This document shows, one piece after another, positions 1-20,442 of a stretch of DNA of 64,000 nucleotides (positions are counted from its first letter, which is position 1; each line of letters opens with the position of its first letter). A program made the position numbers and the translations under genes. The notes under the pieces are model-generated. The model made no database searches, was not told the origin of the DNA, and saw only the letters and a list, made by a program, of their open reading frames with translations. The stretch lies in NCBI RefSeq assembly GCF_032854445.1, contig NC_088295.1, forward strand, positions 36,364,510-36,428,509. The letters run 5' to 3'. This DNA comes from Liolophura sinensis (lineage: Eukaryota > Mollusca > Polyplacophora > Chitonida > Chitonidae).

Positions 1-880
1 GGTTCTATAAATTTAAACAGAAGATAGTTGCGCGTTAGAATCAAATGTTAAGCAGGTTGTCTCTGAGAGCATGAATTTTTTGGAAATCTCATGTCCTCGG
101 AGTTTCATGAAATCTATTAGTAATATTACATCTTTTCCAATAATTGTCTGTAATAGATTTCCATATCAGGCCACCAGTGTAAGTGGGTGATCAAACATTA
201 CTCGTTAGCTTATCACACTACGTCCCCTGCGAATTAATTGTCTGTAACAGATTTCCATATGAAGCCACCAGTGTACGTGGATGGTCAAGTATTGATAGTT
301 AGCTTATCACTATACAAATTAATTTTCTGTATCGAGTATTACTCGTTAGCTTATCACATTGCGTCCTCTGGGAATTAACTGTCTGTAACAGATTTCCATA
401 TATAGTGCACCAGTTTGATTAAGTGGGCGGTCAAGTTTTACTCGTTAGTTTGTTGCATTACGTCCGGTGCGAATTAATTGTCTGTGAGAGAATTCCATAT
501 AAGACCACCAGTGTAGGTGAACGGTCAAGTATTACACGTTGTCTTATCACATTACGTCGTCTGCAAATTAATTGTCTGTATTAGATTTCCTTATCAGGCC
601 ACCAGTGTAAGTAAACGGTCAAGTATTACTCGTTGTCTTATCACATTACGTCGTCTGCAAATTAATTGCCTGTATTAGATTTCCTTACCAGGGCCACCAG
701 TGTAAGTGAACGGTCAAGTAATACTCGTTGTCTTATTACATTACGTGCTTTGGGAATTAATTGTCTGTGACAGAATTCCATACCAGACAACCGGTGTAGG
801 TAGACGGTTTTCGTTATCTTGTCACATTACGTCCCCTGAGAATTAATTGTTTGTAAAGGATTTCCAGTTCAGGCAACCAG
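1..880. repeat. degenerate ~90-bp tandem repeat
   Basis: About eight to nine diverged copies of a unit marked by 'ccaccagtgtaag', 'tcaagtattactcgtt' and 'aattaattgtctgta'. The 'accagtgt' landmark recurs near 168, 262, 406, 503, 597, 688, 787 and 874, so the spacing is mostly 87-99 bp with one longer gap. The array is cut by the left window edge. No open frame runs through it. Confidence 0.75.
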
Positions 881-1880
881 TTTACAGTAATAAAACTGTT
901 GATACACAAACTGGTATGAATGTGAGTATCTGATATTTTCTCTGTGTGCATATTTATGGCCAGCCGTCTCTGTGATCGTGATTTTTTTTACGGTGTAATG
1001 GTTTGGTATTGGAAGATCAGATTGGAGAATTGATAGATCGTGAACAGCTACATGGACCTGCTGTAGCACTAAATCCTGTGCGATGCTTTCGGGGTAAAAA
1101 CCCAAAGCCGATTTCAGTATTGATACTCTCTGTGGATGCAATGCATGTGATCGTATAAACTTGTGAAGATAAGCAGCCTGCTACAGTCGTAATTACAGTA
1201 TGCTTTCTCTGCCCGGTGACAATCGCTGTTGATTATGATTGCTTCTTTTATCGGTTTGGACATGCGCTCTGTCCATGTGTCAAAACCAATATTTGAAAAA
1301 GAGTGTATAAAATAAGATACAGAACCGTTGAATATTTATAAGATTGCATCCGGGCATCAAAATAGACATTAAAATATCTTTCGCCAACCGTGGGCGCTCT
1401 CGTTCCAGGTCAATTTTCGCTAGACCAATTTCTAAAACAACGTTTAACACAAACCACCAAATACCAAAAAGAACTGAGAAAGTCTACAAAGTAAGAAATT
1501 GTGACGGATTCATGTAAAGGGAAGCAGTCATCATAACAGTTTCCAGCTGGGCTGGAAGGACGCAAGGAATGCTCGGTATAGGGGCATAAGATAAATCAGT
1601 ATTCAAACAGTGCTCCATGCAAGTACGTTCTTATTCAAAATATATACCTCAGCTGTGCGTTAATCGCAGTTGTACATGTAGCCAAAGTGGCGATCAGATC
1701 CATCACGATGCGTGTACAAACAGCCACAAGCCCCAGGTTAAGTGGAATTGTATACAATCATGAAACAGAGTGCCTAAGGTTCTTGGCACTCCGTCCATAT
1801 TTGCTTACAAGAAATTGCGGTTTGCGTAAAATTTAAGAGACTTAGTGTGAAGGCGTTTATTGGATATCCTTGGCACATTG
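881..1880. other. unassigned intergenic DNA
   Basis: I see no supportable gene, RNA gene or clear repeat here. The only open frames are short and lack splice context or protein-like composition. Confidence 0.5.
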
Positions 1881-1889
1881 GTTTCGCGG

Positions 1890-2190
1890 TAGCTTTTGAC
1901 GTTCAATGAAATCACCCAAAGGAGGAAGTTATAACTTCCTCGCATGGCGTTCCGCATTAAAGGGATAGTGCAACGACCGATTGACCGGCATCAGTATAAT
2001 GGCTTGTGCGGGGCGGCTTACTTGCCTTCGATGTGTCGTCTCAGTGAAGCAGCACTAGATAAAAGAGCGGTGGAAATTCGTCCTGCAACATCGAGGCACA
2101 TTACATGCAGTCATGGGACTCCTTCGTCGTCATATGACTGAAAAATTGTTTTTTCGACGTTAAAACCCAAGCACTTACTCACTCACCCAT
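1890..2190 (+). mobile_element. SINE family A copy, 5' truncated
   Basis: Shares the body ('aagggatagtgcaacgac', 'atcagtataatggctt') and tail ('catatgactgaaaaattg', 'acgttaaa..cccaagcac', ctcactcac) with the full-length copy at 32443-32809. The tRNA-like head is missing. A 65-codon open frame across it is only a by-product of the element. Confidence 0.8.
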
Positions 2191-2416
2191 AAGGCATACC
2201 ATGACAGAAAAACGTTATCGTTTCATACAATTACAAGTTCAAGTAAGAGGTACCACATATAGAGGATCTGCAGTTTCCGTTCCATCCAGCGAAGGTGGGT
2301 ATCTATCTTTTACAATCATTGCTATATACTGGTGGGTTAAAGCTAGAAAATCATCAATATGAGAATGAATGAGACTGACCGAGCATGGTAAAAAGGACTA
2401 TAACATTTGCGCATAG

Positions 2417-2683
2417 TTGTATTCCTACGAGAACAGCTACGAGTTTGACAAAACCAAAGTTGGCGGGGTCAATATGAGCCCAATGGGATATCAACATATA
2501 TGCACTGTTGCTAATGGTTTCTCCGAAATTCACCTAGATGTTACTGATGAGAAATTCAAGCAACTCAATAAACAACGAGATATTCCACTGAAGACGACTT
2601 TTTGTGGCCTTGACGTTAATGTAGCGGGACCGCTGTTAGTAACACCAAAACAATTGATGAAGAAATTCTGTTTTTATGAGTAA
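2417..2683 (+). CDS. orphan open frame, possible terminal exon
   Basis: An 88-89 codon frame ending in TAA. Its composition looks protein-like (segments such as YSYENSYEFDKTK, GFSEIHLDVTDEKFKQLNKQ and GLDVNVAGPLLVTPKQLMKK) and it has no in-frame ATG at its 5' edge. A plausible acceptor (gcatag) ends just before 2417. A small upstream exon starting at ATG 2200 and ending at a CAA|GTAAGA donor would join in phase 0, but that is speculative. I do not recognise the family. It could be a chance frame or the remains of a gene beside the SINE at 1890-2190. Confidence 0.28.
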   Translation: MYSYENSYEFDKTKVGGVNMSPMGYQHICTVANGFSEIHLDVTDEKFKQLNKQRDIPLKTTFCGLDVNVAGPLLVTPKQLMKKFCFYE

Positions 2684-2699
2684 TAGTTGAATGAGGAAA

Positions 2700-4640
2700 A
2701 CAAATCTCAAGCGGAGATGTCCTGATACGGAATATGCATATATGACAAAACAGGAATGAGTAATTCTAGACCAGTGACACTAATAACTCGTAGATGACAT
2801 CAAACGTTTTTTTTTTATCCATTAAATTTTGTTTTAACCTTGGTGTTGAAATAAAACTTTAAATGACGAAAATTGACCGGATTTCACCGGCTGACCATCT
2901 GACAACTATCACGCTATCGTCGCTAGAGAGATGTTTTAAGTTTTTAGCAAGCCACATAAAGTTGACGTCTGAATTTTTTTTTTTGTAACTGAACAACAAC
3001 GGATTGCAGTGGTACGAATTTGCATTAGTTTTCAAAGCAGTTTCTTCAGAGTGTAGGCCGTGATGTAATAAGCTGACGATCGAACAATAAGCATTTTCTC
3101 TGAAGGTCAGTAAATATCTCTAACACGGTAAGGTCTGTCAGAGCTTGTTTGGATGCACGCTGAAGGAGTACAGCCTATTGACGCATGTATTGGATAATAG
3201 GCACAAGTATCAAATACTAACGAATCTTGCCTGTCTCCTTCCGTTAGCCTCTAGGAAGGGATCAGCTCCAGGAAATATTTCCAAACAACAAATACTCCAG
3301 TGTTCACGTTGGTGGCCAAAAATTGTGCGTGATGTGTAGTGCAGCTTTGTTACTGACTTGGTGTAATAGTGATAGCATTGGGAAGTTTCGACATTTACCG
3401 AGAAAACAATCACAGGTTAGCAGCAATGGTCTTAGGTATTCGAAGGAGGTGTGTATATCACAGAGAAGAACCTACCTGACTTCCTGTCGTAACAATTTTC
3501 AGGCCCTCGCTCGCGGTTAAAGCTGTCAACATACGTCACACGCGATTGCTGGACACCTGTACATGTGCCGGTACATACCGGTTTTGACGTGACATGCCTT
3601 CCATGCGTGGCATGAGCTACTGACAGGCCTCATAATCTGAAAACGACAGACTGCAATTGACACACTTAGAATCAATTGGGACGGTGCTGTCATTGCCAGA
3701 GAGCTTAAGGATCAGTTAGAAATCAATAAGCTTTCGATGGCGAGAGTGTGTAAACGTGCGAGTTTCCGCGGGGGAACAAGTATCAGCAAAACAAGGACAG
3801 TCACCCTACACAATGGTCTCTATGTACTCCCCTTCACACCTAACGACAATACACTTCCTCCCTCATCCCAAACTCAAATCCTTATTTTATCAATAAAAGA
3901 AGATGAGAATATATCGTTGAAAGGCGAATGTGATGGAAATATACAATGCTATATACGTACAATACAATGTTTTAACACGTATTGAATCGAACAGGAAAAG
4001 GAAGCGATATCTGGTATTAAAAGCACATGGTATGGTGTATGGTATGAATACGGGTAGATGGAATGGTGAGGATGATATATGACAAACTCAACAAATGAGA
4101 GGCCTACGAGGGCTCGTATAACAAGCTGTTCGGTATTTATTCTCTATTCATACGGTGTATGCAAAAGAATTGTATATCTATGTCCAGTTATTTTTTATCA
4201 TGTATAGTTATTTGTACATATGTCTATAAGTGCAATGTTTTTCTTCCTATGTTGGAGTTTTACGTATAAGTAAAATGCTTTATTTACACATATGTACATC
4301 AGTGTTTATGTTGCATATATAAAAAAGAGTTTATGTAGTTTTGAAAGTAGCTGTTTTGTATACGTATGCATAATTAGAGAAAGGGGAGGGCGGGGGTTGA
4401 GAGGACACAATGAGGGAGGGCAGGGGATACTGATTTTGAGAGTGTACTTATAGGTGGAATCAGGCGGCTTGAGAAAATCAGAAAAATAATATCGAAGTGG
4501 ATTAGTGGAGGAAATTACGCTTAGATGGATCGATCAAGGGTGGCGATGACATTTGGTGGGGGGGGGGGGGGGTATTCACGTGGTGCAATGTGAATGGGTT
4601 GCGAAAGAGGAATGGTAATAATGACCTAATGGTTTAATGT
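2700..4640. other. unassigned intergenic DNA with a G-rich tract
   Basis: No supportable gene. A run of about 17 G lies near 4556-4573, and a purine-rich stretch with 'gggagggcgggggttgag' lies near 4383-4400. The short open frames here lack protein-like composition. Confidence 0.45.
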
Positions 4641-4649
4641 ATGGGTATT

Positions 4650-4735
4650 TTATTTGATTCGTGTTTTACGCCATACTCAAGAATAGTTCACTGATACGAC
4701 GGCGCCCAGCATGGTGAGAGGAAACTGGGTTACCG
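4650..4735 (-). mobile_element. SINE family B fragment
   Basis: Matches on the minus strand the tail region of the SINE at 10296-10552: 'ttttacgccatactcaaga', a 'cactgatacgacggcgcc' block and 'cagcatggtgagaggaaac'. It is 5' truncated. Confidence 0.7.
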
Positions 4736-5190
4736 GTAAGTCTTCATGTGAAGATATATTGGTATCCTCTCTATGCTGAATACGAACACACCTTCATATG
4801 ATGATATATTGCAAGTCTGCCTGTCCTCAACACAAACAGCACGTCTTCATATGATGATATATTGCAATTCTGCCTGTCCTCAACACAAATAGCACGTCTT
4901 CATATGATGATATATTGCTATTCTGCCTGTCCTCAACACAAACAGCACGTCTTCATATGATGATATATTACAATTCTGCCTGTCCTCAACACAAACAGCA
5001 CGTCTTCATATGATGATATATTACAATTCTGTCTGCCCTCAACACAAACAGCACGTCTTCATATGATGATATATTACAATTCTGTCTGCCCTCAACACAA
5101 ACAGCACGTCTTCATATGATGATATATTGCTATTCTGCCTGTCCTCAACACAAACAGCACGTCTTCATATGATGATATATTGCTAATCTC
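4736..5190. repeat. 53-bp tandem repeat, about 9 units
   Basis: The landmark 'acgtcttcatatgatgatat' recurs at 4841, 4894, 4947, 5000, 5053, 5106 and 5159, exactly 53 bp apart, with more diverged copies at the left end. Units differ by only a few substitutions, such as gcaattctg versus acaattctg and gcctgtcc versus tctgccc. Confidence 0.9.
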
Positions 5191-7320
5191 CATCTGCAGA
5201 ACATGAATACGCCTACGTGTTGAATTAGACCGTTACTTTAGGTATTTGAACAGTTGCAATTAAAGCTCAACTGGGATACATAATTTATTATCGACAACTT
5301 ACATACTAACATGGTACACGATTTGAATACTGATTTCACTTATTCGCCTAGGAGATTGTGTCTTCAGAACCTCATTGAAAACTAGCTGCTGACCGCTTCT
5401 CTTTGTATGATTCCGTCCTAATTTGGTATACTTTCGTACATACTTTCTTAGTTCTTTAGTGGTGTGTATTAAACATCGTTTGGGAATTAACCTTGCGATT
5501 ATTGTCAATATAAGCTGACGGCTGGAATACGATCACGACATTTTTCAAAACGTTTGCAGCTGGCCATTGTTACACTGCTAGCAAAGACCGTAAATTATAC
5601 GACATTTTACCTTAGATTTACGGCGATGAGCCGTTCTGTTAATATACGGTAACTACCGTACGGAGTCCGTAATATACAAACGTCTACCGTTGACGTCGTA
5701 AGTCGATCTAAACAAGGAGATAACAAACTGAAGCCATAGTGTCCATCTGTGCAGCTACCTCTTGATCTGTAGATAGTAAATTTGCATTCCAGGTGACAGG
5801 CACTTGGTTTCCAGGTGGCCGATGGTAGTGCTTGATGGGCTGATCGTTATAGACCAGATCGTTTCTGGGTTGAAGGGAATTATGGCTCTATGAGCCTAAT
5901 TCTACTTTTGAACCTCCATTAAGGTGCAGCAGCATCACAGGAATTGATTTAGTGTTAGGATTCAGATGATATTTCTTACTTTATTACAACTATTGTGTTA
6001 TGTGTATCCTCATATTATTTATTCTTATACAAAATCTGGTAAGCAGCACTTACGTGAAGTGTGAAGTTTGTCAACGTGACTTACTAGTTTGCCTTAAAGT
6101 TTAATGTGCAATTGTTATGGGCCAGTATTTCAACATTGATAATATGAACATCACTGAGCGCATAGACACCTAAATTATCCAAAAGCCCACTATATAATAT
6201 ATATAATATTAACAAATGGAATCAATTTATTCAATCAATAACAAAAACAATCTTGTAATGGTCCAACACTTGCACGTCAACAATACTCCAAGCACATTGT
6301 GGTGGTATGTGTAATGGACTATTTACCTTTGCATCAATCTAATTTTTTAGGGCATAAGTATTCATATACGATTCTTCAAAGGTGACAAAAGCAAGGAAAG
6401 AAAAGTTTGAATGGATTCAGGTTATAATAGAAACTGTACAACTGTATGCTTTACAGTAAAATAACTGCAAATTCTACATAATTTTATAAATTAATGGATG
6501 TACATAGAGTATTTCACACCATATTGTGTACAACCGGTAGTGCCACGATAGTAAGAGTTTATACTTCAAGGCATTGCTCGCATAATATGCATGTGTTACA
6601 TAAATGGAATCAATGCCAGTCTGTTTCAGCGTAAATATACATGTTTTGTTTTATTCCTTCCTTTTATTTTAGGTGATTTATTGGAGTAACTACTGAGACG
6701 GGATCCAAATCTAACAAAACAAAACAAAAGAACTGGTCTGTCAACCCAAGGCTCTATCGCTAGTATGGTCTCTTGCAGACTTCGAATGGGCCATGCGCTA
6801 TCTTTTAGTTCTGTCATTGTGAAATACAGGTTTGTACTTTGGCCACCCGATAAGTAACCTAAAATAGTAGTAGTTAAAATATTTTCAGATATTAGGAAAC
6901 CTGAACTTAATGTCATAAATACATCATTATCAAATTATACTGTCAAATTTACTTATGAATCGTTATACTGTCAGCGCATATGAATACAGGTATTAACATT
7001 CAAGTCAAATTTTTCTCACAATATTTCCCCAAACTTGTGCTTTTGCAGACTGTAGCTGTAATTTGGCCACCTTTAAAGGTTGTCAAAATGTCTCTGTATC
7101 TGATGCAGTGTGTACATGTGGTTTCCTACTTCAAAATGCTACTAGTATTTTTCTACTTCCGTTTAACAATATAAGATTTCACTTGTAGAGGTATATAAAC
7201 TGGATTCAAGGTTCATGAAGAAGTGGTAAACGCAGTTTTCTAATGACTTTGGTCTTTTCTTTCTATATTGATATGTAATACTGTTATCTTTTCTTATAAA
7301 TATATTCTTAACATTTGAAT
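5191..7320. other. unassigned AT-rich intergenic DNA
   Basis: No gene I can support. The longest frame, on the minus strand at 6626-6916, resembles no family I know and has no splice context. Confidence 0.45.
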
Positions 7321-7337
7321 GACAATGCAAGTAAAAT

Positions 7338-9616
7338 GATGTACCCTGTATGGGAGAAATTATTTTGTGGATGGCCGGTGGTTGGTGATGTGGGTTATAT
7401 AAAATAAAGAGACTAATGTGGATATTGTGATTCTCTGATGTACCCTGTATGGGAGAAATTATTTTGTGGATGACCGGCGGTTAGTGGTGTGGCTTAAATA
7501 GAATAAAGAGACTAATGTGGATATTGTGATTCTCTAATGTACCCTGTATGAGAGAAATTATTTTGTGGATGGCCGGTGGTTAGTGGTGTGGCTTAAATAG
7601 AATAAAGAGACTAATGTGGATATTGCGATTCTTTAATGTACCCTGTATGGGAGAAATTATTTTGTGGATGGCCGGTGGTTAGTGGTGTGGCTTAAATAGA
7701 ATAAAGAGACTAATGTGGATATTGCGATTCTTTAATGTACCCTGTATGGGAGAAATTATTTTGTGGATGGCCGGTGGTTGGTGGTGTGGCTTATATAGAA
7801 TAAAGAGACTAATGTGGATATTGCGATTCTTTAATGTACCCTGTATGGGAGAAATGATTTTGTGGATGGCCGGTGGTTAGTGGTGTGGCTTAAATAGAAT
7901 AAAGAGACTAATGTGGATATTGCGATTCTTTAATGTACCCTGTATGGGAGAAATTATTTTGTGGATGGCCGGTGGTTGGTGGTGTGGCTTATATAGAATA
8001 AAGAGACTAATGTGGATATTGCGATTCTTTAATGTACCCTGTATGGGAGAAATTATTTTGTGGATGGCCGGTGGTTAGTGGTGTGGCTTAAATAGAATAA
8101 AGAGACTAATGTGGATATTGCGATTCTTTAATGTACCCTGTATGGGAGAAATTATTTTGTGGATGGCCGGTGGTTAGTGGTGTGGCTTAAATAGAATAAA
8201 GAGACTAATGTGGATATTGTGATTCTCTAATGTACCCTGTATGGGAGAAATTATTTTGTGGATGGCCGGTGGTTAGTGGTGTGGCTTAAATAGAATAAAG
8301 AGACTAATGTGGATATTGCGATTCTTTAATGTACCCTGTATGGGAGAAATTATTTTGTGGATGGCCGGTGGTTAGTGGTATGGCTTAAATAGAATAAAGA
8401 GACTAATGTGGATATTGCGATTCTTTAATGTACCCTGTATGGGAGAAATTATTTTGTGGATGGCCGGTGGTTAGTGGTGTGGCTTAAATAGAATAAAGAG
8501 ACTAATGTGGATATTGCGATTCTCTGATGTACCCTGTATGGGAGAAATGATTTTGTGGATGGCCGGTGGTTAGTGGTGTGGCTTAAATAGAATAAAGAGA
8601 CTAATGTGGATATTGTGATTCTCTGATGTACCCTGTATGGGAGAAATTATTTTGTGGATGGCCGGTGGCTAGTGGTGTGGCTTAAATAGAATAAAGAGAC
8701 TAATGTGGATATTGTGATTCTCTAATGTACCCTGTATGGGAGAAATTATTTTGTGGATGGCCGGTGGTTGGTGGTGTGGCTTAAATAGAATAAAGAGACT
8801 AATGTGGATATTGCGATTCTTTAATGTACCCTGTATGGGAGAAATTATTTTGTGGATGGCCGGTGGTTAGTGGTGTGGCTTAAATAGAATAAAGAGACTA
8901 ATGTGGATATTGTGATTCTCTAATGTACCCTGTATGGGAGAAATGATTTTGTGGGTGGCCGGTGGTTAGTGGTGTGGCTTAAATAGAATAAAGAGACTAA
9001 TGTGGATATTGCGATTCTTTAATGTACCCTGTATGGGAGAAATGATTTTGTGGATGGCCGGTGGTTGGTAGTGGGGCTTATATAGAATAAAGAGACTAAT
9101 GTGGATCTTGCGCTTCTCTGATGTACCCTGTATGGGAGAAATTATTTTGTGGATGGCCGGTGGTTAGTGGTGTGGCTTAAATAGAATAAAGAGACTAATG
9201 TGGATATTGTGATTCTCTGATGTACTCTGTATGGGAGAAATTATTTTGTGGATGACCGGTGGTTGGTGGTGTGGCTTAAATAGAATAAAGAGACTAATGT
9301 GGATATTGCGATTCTCTAATGTACCCTGTATGGGAGAAATTATTTTGTGGATGGCCGGTGGTTAGTGGTGTGGCTTAAATAGAATAAAGAGACTAATGTG
9401 GATATTGCGATTCTCTAATGTACCCTGTATGGGAGAAATGATTTTGTGGGTGGCCGGTGGTTGGTGGTGTGGCTTATATAGAATAAAGAGACTAATGTGG
9501 ATATTGTGATTCTCTAATGTACCCTGTATGGGAGAAATGATTTTGTGGGTGGCCGGTGGTTGGTGGTGTGGCTTATATAGAATAAAGAGACTAATGTGGA
9601 TATTGTGATTCTCTGT
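7338..9616. repeat. 99-bp tandem array, about 23 units
   Basis: The landmark 'gtaccctgtatgggag' recurs every 99 bp from 7341 (7341, 7440, 7539 and so on), giving about 23 units. Each unit holds 'ttttgtggatggccggtgg' and 'aataaagagactaatgtgg'. Units are very similar and variants shuffle between them (attatttt/atgatttt, gcgattcttt/gtgattctct), which suggests homogenisation by unequal exchange. No frame stays open through the unit, so it is not coding. Each unit carries an AATAAA hexamer. Confidence 0.95.
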
Positions 9617-10287
9617 CTTGGATTTATATGAATTGACTTTCTGTGTTAAATATATCTATCTGAATATTCAGAGCATGATCCATTCACTCTTCAAGAGTGT
9701 AAAAAGTGTAAAACATTTTAACGCTTAACGCTTGGACACCACAGTACGATCACATGAATTCCACTGTAATGTTCATTCTGCATCATTCATCCATTCATCA
9801 AACCATGCATTAAGAGAATATTTTAACTGTCACTTCACAGCCATTGTAAAGTGATAATGAAAGTAACCTAGGGTATATTTCAGTCGAGCAGTACAGAAGT
9901 ACTTATCCACATGCTCGCCCTGTCTTTTTTATATTTTAGTTATTATTTTTATTGACATGAAATACAAATATAGTTTTAAAATATCTCTGGTCTAAATGAG
10001 TATTACAGTATTGTCGAACAGACTTAGCCATGATGGCGAATAAAACACCATTTTCGTTGTCTGTGCACAGCTTGAGGGGAATTAAACCACATGAATTAGT
10101 TAACAACATGGTGACATAAGTTACATGTTTGATGTGTGACGTGCTGTGTGATCATGTAATTTAGTTTACTCCATAGATGCTGTTACGACGGTGTCTGACA
10201 GCATCTACACGGTGTCGATTCCCTTTGTTATAAAGACAAACGCGCTGTCCAAGGTGAAAAGTGAATGAACAGGCACAGTAAAAGACC
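9617..10287. other. unassigned intergenic DNA
   Basis: AT-rich sequence between the 99-bp array and a SINE. No gene seen. Confidence 0.45.
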
Positions 10288-10295
10288 GTATTTGA

Positions 10296-10552
10296 TTTGA
10301 TTTTGATTTTGACGGTTTTTTACGCCGTACTCAAGAATATTTCACTTATACGACGGCAGCCAGCATTATGGTGGGTGGAAACCGGGCACAGCCCGGGGGA
10401 GACCCACGACCATCCACAGGTTGCTGCCAGACCTTCTCACGTACGGCCGGAAGCCAGCATGAGCTGGACTTGAACTCACAGCGACCGAGAGACTCCTGGG
10501 TCATAACGCTGCGCTAGCGCGCTAACCAAATGAGCCACGGAGGCCCCCCACT
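10296..10552 (-). mobile_element. tRNA-derived SINE, family B, with target duplication
   Basis: Reading the minus strand, the head is tRNA-like: an A-box-like 'tggctcatttggttagcgcg' and a B-box-like 'gagttcaagtcc'. The body has 'cacccaccataatgctggc' and the tail 'gtataagtgaaatattctt' and 'gagtacggcgtaaaa'. The element is flanked by the direct repeat gtatttga (10288-10295 and 10553-10560), a target-site duplication. This is the most complete family B copy in the window. Confidence 0.88.
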
Positions 10553-10572
10553 GTATTTGAAAAGCAATGTAC

Positions 10573-10647
<75 letters not shown>
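10573..10647. repeat. (TA)n microsatellite
   Basis: About 37 uninterrupted TA dinucleotides directly beside the SINE at 10296-10552. A second TA tract lies at 12659-12713 in intron 1 of macroH2A. Confidence 0.97.
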
Positions 10648-10650
<3 letters not shown>

Positions 10651-12080
10651 CGTAAAACATGTGGTTCAAAAGAATAGTAAATTGCAGTATTGCCACTGAA
10701 TTAACGGTGAAGATTCTTAATTTTTACGGTGTCCCTATAATGAGACTAACGGTACACCGTACATTTTACGGTAAAAACTTGGCAAACCCGGCTGCCAGGG
10801 ATTTCACCGTGAAATTTACTGCTAATTGCTAACAGTGTATATATGATCCTCCCACAGGTGCGCAAGTGCTTACTGGCATCAAATCCTGACACAATATGAT
10901 GTCAATCACAATTAATTAGATACAATTGTTTCTGTTTATACACTTCAGCATAAACTCAATTACTTGACTAATGAATATAATTAAAGCATACATCATAGAA
11001 AGGAAAACCAGAGCAGCGACGACAGTGTGATAGCTGGCAAATGGTCATAACAAAAGGACTTGTATACAGACAGCCATTTAAAACGTCATCATGATTAGGC
11101 CTTGCAACTTATGTATGTTTTTTAAGATAACAGCAATTCACAAAATAAGAGATATATAGGTTAACATTTAAGAAATCGAATTTGCTAATGAATTAAAATG
11201 CATTATTTTAATTACCGGTCGTGATTCCTTTCATCTGTCAAATGATCATGATTTCAACTCCCTTCATTTGTTAGGGACTCCTGTATGAATGACCTAGCTT
11301 AGCTGTGTCGTATTTGTGTTGCTTGAGCATCACATATCACGACTGGCATCCCTTTTTCATATGTTTAGACTGGCATCCCTCTTTTCACACCGGTACGTGC
11401 GCTATCATCAAGTGCGAGATAGCATTGTATAATATAACAGATATAGTCCCACGTATCATTTACATATAATTTCTCTGTGAACAAGAAAAACAGTTAATTA
11501 ATTAATTAATAGCTGCGGCTCGAGATCGAGATTTGTCAGCTATAGAAAGTACATGGGACCTATTTTAGTATATTACTAATATCCGCACGGATGGATGCTG
11601 GGTTCGGTAAGTGTGCGCACTCCGGCTCATAAACCTTCGTATATATGAAATATTCTTGATTAGGGCGTGAAATAAATAAATAAACACATAAATAAATAAA
11701 TATTTGGAGATTGACATTGAATCCAAAACCAACAAACCTACAAAGTAGTTACAACCTATATAGTTACAACCTTCAAAGGTAAACGAACATCCGCGTTGAG
11801 CTGTATTGCCGAGTCAGCATTTTCGCAGATTGATTCCGAACACGAGCGAACAGGATCGAACATGCCCGAAACGTCATCAGACATGCCGCCTGCATCAAAC
11901 GGTGCCACGCCCCGATTCTATGGTGACACATAGATGCGTATGTTTGTGTTAATACAAATTACAAGCGTGTAGTATTCACTGGCGCTAGAAAATGTTGTAA
12001 TGTGGAAGGAATAGTCAAAAATACAGTTATATACCGTTATATTGGCATACGTGAGGCTGTTTTACAACGTTAGCAGGGGG
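10648..12080. other. upstream region of macroH2A
   Basis: AT-rich DNA holding an interspersed-repeat copy at about 10970-11050, also found at 43630 and 44005. It also contains an (AATT)n tract near 11500, an (AAAT)n tract near 11670-11705 and a degenerate SINE B tail near 11585-11700. No gene seen until the promoter-like region at 12.08 kb. Confidence 0.5.
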
Positions 12081-12088
12081 GAGTGGCA

Positions 12089-12094
12089 TATAAA
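12089..12094 (+). promoter_or_regulatory. TATA-like motif upstream of macroH2A
   Basis: TATAAA lies 130 bp upstream of the macroH2A start codon, followed by a comparatively GC-rich leader (12100-12223). It fits the spacing of a TATA box plus a short 5' UTR, but no initiator or transcript data were available. Confidence 0.4.
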
Positions 12095-12223
12095 CGGAAG
12101 AGCAAAGAGTGGAGCCCTTCCGCTGTGCTGCCGGGAAGAGTCCTCGTATACACAGAGGAGTCGGGCTTAGCGTGAAGCTTGCAGACTAGCTGTTAATCGG
12201 ACACACCGGCTGACAGCTGCAAA

Positions 12224-20442
<8,219 letters not shown>

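Noticed and set aside
2252..2299. Extended exon after ATG 2200 up to a GTGGGT donor
   Set aside because: It exits in phase 1 and does not join the orphan frame at 2417. The earlier GTAAGA donor fits better, so I mention only that.
6626..6916. 96-codon minus-strand frame
   Set aside because: No recognisable family, no clear splice context and AT-rich surroundings. Its length is within what chance allows in a window of this size.
10514..10696. 60-codon minus-strand frame with alternating Ile-Tyr
   Set aside because: It is the translation of the TA microsatellite and the edge of a SINE.
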